Part shown: piece after piece, positions 56,063-64,000 of the stretch
Layout: the number at the start of each line of letters is the position of its first letter
How positions within the stretch are numbered: the stretch's first letter is position 1
Source: Gliomastix tumulicola
Lineage: Eukaryota; Ascomycota; Sordariomycetes; Hypocreales; Bionectriaceae
Direction of reading: 5' to 3'
DNA: 64,000 bases
NCBI GenBank assembly: GCA_001599755.1
Contig: BCHX01000002.1
Coordinates: forward strand, 4,198,330-4,262,329
Notes under the pieces: model-generated
The model's input: the letters and a program-made list of their open reading frames with translations, nothing else
Told to the model about the DNA's origin: nothing
Database searches by the model: none
Made by a program: the position numbers and the translations under genes

Positions 56063-58991
56063 TCAGACCTCCGCATCAGCCATGTTCCCCTGCTCATACT
56101 TGTCCCACGTCCGTGGGCTCTCAACGGACTTGGGACTAGCAGCAGACGTCGCCGCGAGTGCCCGTTCTCTACGCTTCATCTCCTTTCGGAGGCGGATGGC
56201 AAGCTTCATTTCGAGCTGGTCATCCATGTCCTTCTCCATCTCGTCATACGCACTGGAGCCGGAGAGGATGCCTGTCTCGTTCGCGTAAACCGAGCTTCCG
56301 GCCTGCGATGTGCGACCAGCCTCGGATTCAGAGACAGTAATGGAGGATGAATCGTCGAGGTCGGCGTTTGGGTGGTAGCGGTATTTGCTACTGCTGATGC
56401 TGGTCTTCGGGAGCTTCGGGAGGGAGAAATCCCAGGAAGGAATTGGGGGCGGCGCATTGGAACTCAGGAGTGAAGAACCCGCGGTCCGTGGACGGGACGT
56501 GGCAGACTTGGGCGGAGGGTGTCGCAAAGATGCCGGCCACATGGGTGCAGGGGCTGCTCCTCGGGTATTGTTGGAAAGCACACCGTTACCATCGATCTCC
56601 TCGTTACTGAAAAGACCCGGCAGACCGCTACCCGCGGTCCCGTACGCGCCTTCTCTGAAGAGAAGCCCTTCGTCATCTAGGCGCTTCCGGCGACGTTTCT
56701 CCAAGTAAGAGTCAATGTCCGACCCGTCCGTAGTAGTCGTCATATCGTCATCGTAGTTGTCGACGGTCGGTGCCACATTGGCGGCGTGATGTTGGTACAT
56801 GCTAGGAGCATCTGCGCGCTGGTCGTGATAGCCGCCCGTGCGAATGCTGCTGGCGACGGTGATGTTGCTACCCTTTCCGCGGAAGTGCCCTCGCCTATCG
56901 CTGCTAGATGTTGTGTCTGGCATCATAGGGAGGCTGTAGCCCAGATCCAGGGAGGTATCGGCTGTGTGACGGCTCTGCGAGCTGGGAAAGGGATTGCTCG
57001 AGAGGCTAGAAGAAGGGATAGAAGATATGGAGAGTGATGATCGGCGGTGAGGAATGTATTCGGTGATGTCGTGTAGTTGTGTGCGGCCGTGGGCGGATGA
57101 ACCACCAATAGACCGGTTGCGAGGATGAGAAGAGGAGCTCGAGGGTCGGGAGTTGGACTGATTGGCGGCATCAGTATGGGGTGCTGTGGTAGTGCTCGTT
57201 GTTGAGAGCTGGCCTATCGATGGAGCTTTCCAGCTTCGTTGGCTCTGAGGCCTCGAATCATGGCGGCCTGAAGAACCGGGGCGACTACTGCTCAGTGCTA
57301 TGCTTTCTGTCAGCACATCTGAGCTCTATTGAGTCTGGAAACAGGGGCAACCCTACCAGATGAAGGGAGTGGCGGGATAGCATCATCGCCCCCAAATGGA
57401 TACGAGCTTAGACTGGATTCATCGGCTCGAGCCTTCCCCTTACGGCGTTTCGTAGCAGACGAACGGCTGCGTGGGCGCCCTGTGGCCTCGCTCTCCTCCG
57501 AGTCGGTGTCGTGGTGCTTCGATTTGGCATTTGAGCGAGTGCTCTTGGTGCTCCTAGATCTTGGTCGGGTGCTCGAGCTAGAATCCTGCTGCTTCTTCGT
57601 CACAAGCACAGAGTCGCGGGCGCGCGACTGCGTCCTGGGAGACCGATTGTCTGATGTCTCCCCGTTCGGTATCGCCCGAGTCCGAGGGATATCCGGCACA
57701 GACGCTGCTTCCTCGTCGGATCTAAAGTCAGAGAAACCGATGGGGTGCATGCTGAGTGGTCGGGCCTTGGGCTGCGGGGTTGAGGATGTAAGAGCACTTC
57801 CATGCACTGACATCCGCCTTCGTGCAGCTGCAGTATCAAATCGTCCCTCCATAGCCCCCGACTTGTCGTCCGCAGTCTTACTCGACTGCCCCCTGCCCAC
57901 TACTCTAGTGAGCTCTTCTCTTGGCTCCAGGCTGGTCGTCCTGGTTGGAAACCGTGGAACTCTCATGCTTTGATTTGCCCTTGCGACATTCTCGTCCTGT
58001 CCGACGCCGGATTGGCTCCTCAAGTGGGATGGAATATTGCCTGGAGTATACCTGTTGCCATGAACATCCATCGCGCTGCCATCCGATTTATAAACCAAAG
58101 CTTCACCTCCCGTCAATGCGTAGAACGCCATGACGGCAGGGCTGTTGAGGTCCACACCGTTGACTCCCATGTTGCGATCCGCAACGTCTTCGCCATAGTC
58201 GCGCACTCCCGATGCCTTGACCCGGGTCCTGAAGTCGGAAGGCTTGAAAGCGCCTTGCGCGTCGAGAAGATCGACATAACCCCCTGCAGTCTTGGTTGTA
58301 TTACCGCCAGCTGAAGTGACGGAGCCGCTAATTGAGCCACTCGCGCCTGCCGCTCCCCGATCTGAACGAGCAGTGCTGCGAAGCGAGATCAAGCCTGGTG
58401 ACAGTGGCGCTTGTTTGAAATAATCAGCAATGGGCGGAACCGGTGGTGGCGCGTCGGCACTGCTAAACTGGTCGTCGTCGAAGCCATTCTTGTCGATCTT
58501 GTCATCAGTATCTCCTGGTCCAACCACACCGAGCAAGTACGGAGGGCCAGGCTTCCTCCTGGGTGCAACCAATGAGGGTGCCTTGGAGGGATCTCGAGGT
58601 GTGCGCCCCGACGAGGATTTGGGCCTTGAATTCGGGTCAGATCCTGGCAGAGATCCGCCTCCGGGCGCGGTGCTCGGACGGCCCAGGCTCATGGACCGGA
58701 GGCGGGAAACGCGGTTCGATGGAGCGGGCGAGTGATTGGAAGTGAGCCCGGCATCACTGCGCAGTCTGGCCGAGCGCTGGAGTTCGTCGAGGGTATTGGG
58801 GCCGTTTCCCTGGACAGGCAGAGTTCCTAGTCGCGGTGAGTGTCAGGCGTCGTGTGACTGGCCAATGGTGAAGACATACCTCGGATAGGTGGGAGCGCCT
58901 TGGCAGTGGTATCGTATGCCGTTCCCTTGACCTCCAATCCACCCAGATCCTCCGTGGCCGAGCCTTTCTTGAAGAAGTTGAAAAGACCCAT
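56063..58991 (-). CDS. Large disordered fungal protein of unknown function
   Basis: No named family recognised. Exons 58991-58880, 58826-57357 and 57306-56063 give 941 aa. It starts MGLFNFFKKGSATED, a short hydrophobic-basic head whose second-position Gly could be N-myristoylated (weak inference). Most of the chain is Ser/Pro/Arg-rich. One more ordered block near 215-270 reads YVDLLDAQGAFKPSDFRTR and then SPAVMAFYALTGGEALVYK. A charged helix lies near the end (LEMKLAIRLRKEMKRRERAL). Both introns (53 and 50 nt) have good signals, and splicing joins frames that otherwise stop. Confidence 0.75.
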
Positions 58992-61912
58992 GGTTGCGAC
59001 ACCGTTATTGAGGGCGCTGATCTCATATGGGTGCCATGTGTGGTTTGCGATCGATGCTGCAGAGAGACGCGCGCGGTTTAGTGCTATTATCCGGAGAGAG
59101 ACTTGCGCTCAAGGTGCACTTTCAGCGTCGCAAACCCGCCAGAGTGAGGCTGCTGAGAATTATGTATGAGCGGCGAGGTAAGGGGCGTGTGAATGGCAAC
59201 GAGCGCCAATGCTCCCCGGGCCAACGAGGAACGCCGAATATCACAGCAAGCCAGGCGAACGAACGAGAGGGCGTGTCACGGAAGTGAAAAACGGACGGGA
59301 GGGAAGAAAAGTTAGGATATATTTAGGATGGGCGTTGGTGCAACCTCGATGGCATTGATGGAACTGGGAGGATGGGGCGTGTCCACCGTCGACCCCCCCG
59401 ATCTGGTAAAGGTCGACGCCAATCGCAAGCTCGCCAGCTGCTGATTCTTCAGTCCGGAGTCTCGGGTTGTCACTGCTAATTCGAATTAGCTGCTAGGGTA
59501 CCTCCGTCGACCATTATCATCGTCATGCCGTCTTGGAAGTTCCAGCTAGGTCACTAGGGCCAGCCGACGTGGTCAATGGTCAATGGGCAGGGCACCAATC
59601 AGACGCCAGAGGCAGCGCCTGGCTAGCTATCGTGCCCGTGGCTGCATTCACCAGCAGGGGAGTAAATCGGATCCAGGCTCACGATCCGGAAGCTTGTTGT
59701 TCGCTGTCGCACTTGCTGGCCTGGTGGTAACATATGGTTGCCCGCGGACCTGGTGTGCCTCGTGTCTGCTCTCGAAAAGGGGGCATACGCCCAGTGACGG
59801 TGTCAGCGATGGATTCCAGTCGCACAGAATTGATACCGGAGCATCCTTGGGTAACCCTTGCACAAGCCGCGCATGGAGTGCTGGCAGCGAGGTGGCGCGC
59901 ATAATAGTGCGGCGTTGGCTTCCTCGAAGGTTGGACGGTTGGACGGTTGAGCATTCTATACGTGGCTTAGTGGCTTGGGCTGGGTGTCGGCCGAAAGCGC
60001 CTTCGTGCGTGATTAGTGCCAAACGGGCTATGTTGCCGGCGTTACATCTTGTTTGGATGCGCTGCGAAAGAAGCAATTCATCCAGGCAATCAAAGAAGGG
60101 GGACGGGATGCAAATTGGGAGTCGGAACCCGGGAGAAAGTCGCCGCAGAAGCAACGACTCTTGTCGCAACTGGAAAGGACCGACAGGGTGGAAAGGAGGA
60201 AGGTGCGACTGCCAGGGATGGGGCACCTTCACTCTGTGATGAATCGTCCCCAGCTCAGCCCCAGCTCAGCCAATCAAGGCCCTGATCTCCGTGCTCCATA
60301 CGATCTCTGTTTCATCTCACGGAAGCGACGATCAGGCACAATTCCAGGTTTTATTTCTCCTAATCCAATGCTGACGGAGGCACGGTCGCTCAGAACGCTC
60401 CTGGTACACGGACGCGTGTGCTATCCAATTCGGACTCGCTGTGCGAGAACGGGCGGATGCGTGCATTATTATTCCTTCCAGCCAGCTCGGTTATGGGCGC
60501 AGTGGATTTAGCCGAAGTCGAGCTGAACAGCAGAAGGGCAACGTCCGATAAATCTCTAGACCAGCTTCCTTCTTGCCGATCTCCCCAAGCCAGACCAGGG
60601 TGCCTCTCCCTGGGCGGTGGAGAATTATCGCGGGCATCATATTAATCTAAAGACGCGGTACCCCTACGCGTGTGCTGGTTGCTGGATCTTCTCCTTGTCT
60701 CGGACTGAGGCCGAAGCTGGGCCCAATTTGCACTGCCAGCAATCACGTTGCACGCTGTCTGTTGTGTCGGAGTTCAGTGTAACGGAAGTCCGCTCAATGC
60801 TGTGTACAGTCTGAGGCGGTGAATTCACGCAGTTTCTCTACTACTCCGAAGCCTGCACAGCTGAGGTCGGTCCATCTTAGGTGTACAGACTAGCAGGGTG
60901 GCGAATCCCAGTATCCAACACCTACACCCAACACGCAGGTTTCTGAAGATCGAGACGCGGCCCCCAAATTACATTTCCGCCCGGTCGGCCGCCCGTCGGT
61001 AGAATTTGGGCCAAAAGTTGGCTGTTGTGCAGCGTTCAGCTTCCCACCCGGGCAAACACTGGTGTGATTCTCTACAGTGTTGGCCTCCGATCTTCAGCTC
61101 AAGCGTGAAGTCACTAACAACACCCATGCTACACAGCACGCCATCCTCGGTACAGCAAGCCACCAATTTAATAGAGGATCGCCATATTTGTTCTAGATCA
61201 TTACGGGTCCATAAGGACGCCGGAAGATACGCGAATGCTTGTCCTGCCTGGTTGGTATCTCTTATCAAGCCCGTTCCAATAGCTTCTCACACCATCTTCG
61301 GCGTACAAGCCATTCGTGGGGGTGCCTTCAATGTCTCAGCCGCACATCCTCTGAGTCCGTGTCCACGTGGGCAGGCGAGAAGCACTGAGACCTAGCTTTT
61401 GGCTGTGTCTGGAATAAGAACGTCTCTCATTATTCAGCACTGGTGTTTGCTTACACCTCTCCCATGCTATGTACACGATAATCGTCAACCAGAGTATTAA
61501 AATCGGAACTACGGTTGCCAGACATACTCACGAACCACTACAGTGCTGCAGTCTAGGGCTTAGGCAGTACTTATGTCAATGATTGTTGCCAGCCACACGG
61601 TCGAATAAATGCTTGAGTTATGGGACCACACAATTTGGGTGTATATGTGGCTCAAGTTTTCTTAAACAGTATGTGTCAACAGCCTCCGCGATTGGGGGAG
61701 CAGCTCTAGGGTAGGCAGCGTCAGCGACACCCCGCCATACCCCGCCAAATCCGCAAGATGACGATCGGAGTGTCACCTTTCGTCATCAGTCAATTCCCTT
61801 GCCTATACTACTTATTGCTTCGCATCATTCTCTCTCCCGCAACTGCAGAGTATCAAGCGCCCCGTCATCGAAAAAGCGACAAACCTTGAGACGACTCCCT
61901 CCGACCTGCACA
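58992..61912. other. Divergent intergenic region of about 2.9 kb
   Basis: Between the disordered-protein gene and the UCH gene. Overlapping frames on both strands at 59580-60510 lack protein-like composition and splice continuity. Possibly long promoters or leaders. Nothing else recognised. Confidence 0.5.
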
Positions 61913-62721
61913 ATGTCTGCCAACACCGACCCCGATCCGCAAGGCGGAGCTCCGGCGTTCATCCCCCTCGAGGCGAACCCCCAGCTCATGACCGACCTCA
62001 TCCACAAGCTGGGCGTCTCAGAGGCGCTCCAGATCCACGACGTGTACTCTCTTACAGACCCCGACCTCCTCGCCTTCATCCCGAGACCGGCGCTCGCCGT
62101 CCTGCTTGTCTTCCCCGTCAGTGCTACGTACGAGAGTCATAGGATGGCGGAGGACAGCTTGGCCGCCGACTACAAGGGCCACGGAAGTGCAGAGCCCGTC
62201 GTGTGGTTCCGACAGACTATCAGAAACGCTTGCGGTCTGATGGGACTGCTACATGCTGTTTCGAACGGACCGGCACGGAACTTCATTGGTAAGTGACACG
62301 GGGATGGAAAAGCGTTGAACATGGTGGCTGATCTAGATTTGTTTCTCCAGAGCAAGGCTCGACTCTCGACGATCTCCTCACAAAGGCGGTCGACCTCCCG
62401 CCAGCCGAACGCTCGAAGCTGATCGAGACAACACATGCCCTCGCGACCGCACACCGTGAAGCCGCATCCACGGGCGACACGGCCGCACCGGACGCCCAGG
62501 ACGACATCGACCTCCACTACGTGTGCTTTCTCAAGGATAACCAAGGCACTCTGTGGGAGCTGGACGGCCGACGGAAGGGCCCGATCAAGAGAGGTACACT
62601 GGAAGATAATGAGGACACGCTGAGCACCAAGGCGCTTAGCCTTGGCCCGCTCAAGTTCCTCGAGAGAGAGGGGGCCGATCTGAGATTCAGCGCTGTTGCA
62701 CTTGCGGGCTCTGTCGATTAG
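61913..62721 (+). CDS. Ubiquitin C-terminal hydrolase, UCH-L3/Yuh1 type
   Basis: Cysteine protease that removes small adducts from ubiquitin (and NEDD8 in relatives). Exons 61913-62288 and 62351-62721 give 248 aa, normal for the family. The catalytic set is visible: Q101 and C107 in QTIRNACGLMGLLHA, H181 in DLHYVCF and D197 in LWELDGRRKGP. IPLEANPQLMTDLIHKLGV is the typical N-terminus. The start is ATG 61913; the upstream in-frame codons start only from non-ATG. The crossover-loop region EQGSTLDDLL begins exon 2. Confidence 0.93.
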
Positions 62722-63250
62722 GTCCTTTGCGTGACAGCCAGCTACGAGGATCATAACCGAAGGCTGGCGCACTTAGCTAGATCTAGATTCTGTGAGCAGC
62801 CTTCTCTCTCACACTCGCTTTCGCGCATCCCCTGGATACGAAGCCAGAGGGGTTCTTCCACGATCACGATCACGATCACTATGCTGGATACATAGGGTAC
62901 ACGAGATGCATGAAGACACTGAAGATCTTTTTGGTATGGTAAGATCCTGCATGACTTGCTGGTATCTGAATATCAGATGCCGGAAAGCTATCTAGGCGAT
63001 GTTCAGTCAGGATATCTCTGGGAACAAAGCAACGAGCGGACGTTGATAGATCTGTCCGCAACTAAAGTATAGAAAACAGATGGCCTGCCAATATACCACT
63101 AGGCTGGCGTTATTCGCTTCCTGAACGAATTGATATCCGTGACTATTTACACTCTAAATAAGATGGGGAGCAGGCGAAGCTCGTCAAAGAGACCACATGC
63201 ACGGTGATCAACAGAGTCGACGTAACGTCCTGTGCATCGCTTTGGTCCAA
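62722..63250. other. Convergent intergenic region UCH / PKS fragment
   Basis: About 530 nt. I looked on the minus strand for DH, ER, KR or ACP remnants continuing the PKS and saw none. Confidence 0.55.
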
Positions 63251-64000
63251 TCATGACAGAAGCTCCTCGACCGGCTTGCCACCTGCAACGCTGGGAGACA
63301 AGTTCACGCTAGCATTCTGCTGATACAGCTGTCCCACGGAACTGAGGAGAGACTTGACGACGCTCTGGCCACGGACGACGGTCGCAACGTACTGGGCCTT
63401 CGCGCCCTCCTCCTCCGCCAGGATTTCCTCCAGGGGCTGGGACAAAGCCGAGTGAGGCCCTACCTCCAGCAAGATGGAGCCATCTCTGGAAGCCGAGGAG
63501 CGTAGGAGAAGACGGGCCGCTTCTTGGAACCGCACAGGGACCTCTAGATTCTCCCTCCAGTAGCCGGCACCAAGCTTGCCCTTGCCATCTACCTTGCTGG
63601 CCGTGACGGTCGAGAAGAACGGCACAGCAGGTACTTTACCCTGACCATCTGCCACCGAGCCCAAACCTTGGTGTAGTAGGTTCTCCAGCTCGTCGCCAAT
63701 GTCCTTGATGTGCTGCGAGTGAAACGCCCTCTCAACCCGGAGAAGTCGTGCGACACGGTCTGGGTGGTCGGCCTTGATCTTTGCGATGACACCCTCTAGG
63801 GCGGCCTTATCTCCTGACAGCGTGACGTTCTGCGGGCTGTTCTCACATGCCACGACCACATCGCCTTCACCGGCAAGGTAAGCGTCAACATCACCGCGGC
63901 CGAGGCCCACGGCGGCCATGGCGCCCTCCCTTGCGAGGTGCTGTGCTGCGTGGCCAGAGTAATACGCGACAGTGATGGCGGCAGAGAGGCTCAGCGCACC
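63251..64000 (-). CDS. Partial highly reducing PKS: acyltransferase domain, then stop
   Basis: C-terminal piece of a polyketide synthase acyltransferase domain; the gene continues beyond the window edge, so KS and the GHSxG serine are not seen. The frame is open from 64000. Visible AT features: ALSLSAAITVAYYSGHA, ACENSPQNVTLSG, ERAFHSQHI (catalytic-type His), YWRENLEVPVRF, LEVGPHSALSQPL and YVATVVRGQ. These match fungal reducing PKSs. In such enzymes a DH domain normally follows after a YPWNH-like linker, but here the frame ends at EELLS with TGA. Either the gene is truncated or it encodes a shortened KS-AT protein. Confidence 0.75.
   Translation of the reverse strand, partial: GALSLSAAITVAYYSGHAAQHLAREGAMAAVGLGRGDVDAYLAGEGDVVVACENSPQNVTLSGDKAALEGVIAKIKADHPDRVARLLRVERAFHSQHIKDIGDELENLLHQGLGSVADGQGKVPAVPFFSTVTASKVDGKGKLGAGYWRENLEVPVRFQEAARLLLRSSASRDGSILLEVGPHSALSQPLEEILAEEEGAKAQYVATVVRGQSVVKSLLSSVGQLYQQNASVNLSPSVAGGKPVEELLS

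Noticed and set aside
59583..60239. Overlapping frames on both strands in the 59-61 kb spacer
   Set aside because: About 200 codons each way, but Cys/Arg/Trp-rich with no motif and no splice partners.
62722..63250. Remnant PKS DH/ER/KR/ACP downstream of the AT stop
   Set aside because: Translated the minus strand by eye and found only stop-rich, non-homologous sequence.

Overview
This window looks like nuclear DNA of a filamentous ascomycete (Pezizomycotina, probably Sordariomycetes; the class is inference). Coding sequence is GC-rich and genes lie on both strands. They are broken by short introns of about 50-200 bp with GT...AG ends and CTAAC/CTGAC branch sites, and leaders are pyrimidine-rich. 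Products typical of the group include a Dicer-like protein with a C-terminal Cys cluster, a Git3-type carbon-sensing receptor, a RING-SNF2 ATPase and a highly reducing PKS fragment. No tRNA, rRNA, CRISPR array or intact transposon was recognised.

Layout. 0-11 kb: WD40 protein (-), Dom34/Pelota ribosome-rescue factor (+), aldo/keto reductase (+), a charged protein of unknown function (+). 11-17.3 kb: Slx5/Rfp1-like SUMO-targeted ubiquitin ligase (-), Prp19 splicing/repair E3 (-), OHCU decarboxylase of urate breakdown (+). 17.7-23.6 kb: an unknown protein (-), then about 4.6 kb without a gene. 23.6-28.2 kb: a Git3-like GPCR (-) divergent from a kelch membrane protein (+). 29-35 kb: a RING-SNF2 ATPase (+, eleven coding exons) and an asparaginase II-family protein (-). 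36-43.2 kb: a membrane SDR with an unusual charged tail (+), a longin R-SNARE (-) and the mitochondrial helicase Suv3 (+). 44-50 kb: a nucleoside 2-deoxyribosyltransferase-like protein (-), a dual-specificity phosphatase-like protein (+) and an unknown protein (+). 50.7-55.6 kb: Dicer-like 1 (+). 56-59 kb: an unknown disordered protein (-). 59-64 kb: 2.9 kb of intergenic DNA, a UCH-family deubiquitinase (+), and at the edge the end of a PKS that stops straight after its acyltransferase domain (-).

Most genes are unrelated housekeeping functions. One theme recurs: ubiquitin/SUMO and genome maintenance (Slx5-like ligase, Prp19, RING-SNF2, UCH). RNA surveillance appears as Dom34, Dcl1 and Suv3. 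Exon models were built by hand from splice signals and frame continuity; every spliced model totals a multiple of three, but none has transcript support here. I saw no clear new multi-gene system. The best leads are the truncated PKS, the 11-nt microexon in the reductase, the SDR tail, the RING/SIM proteins and the start codon that may sit alone before an intron in the SNF2 gene.
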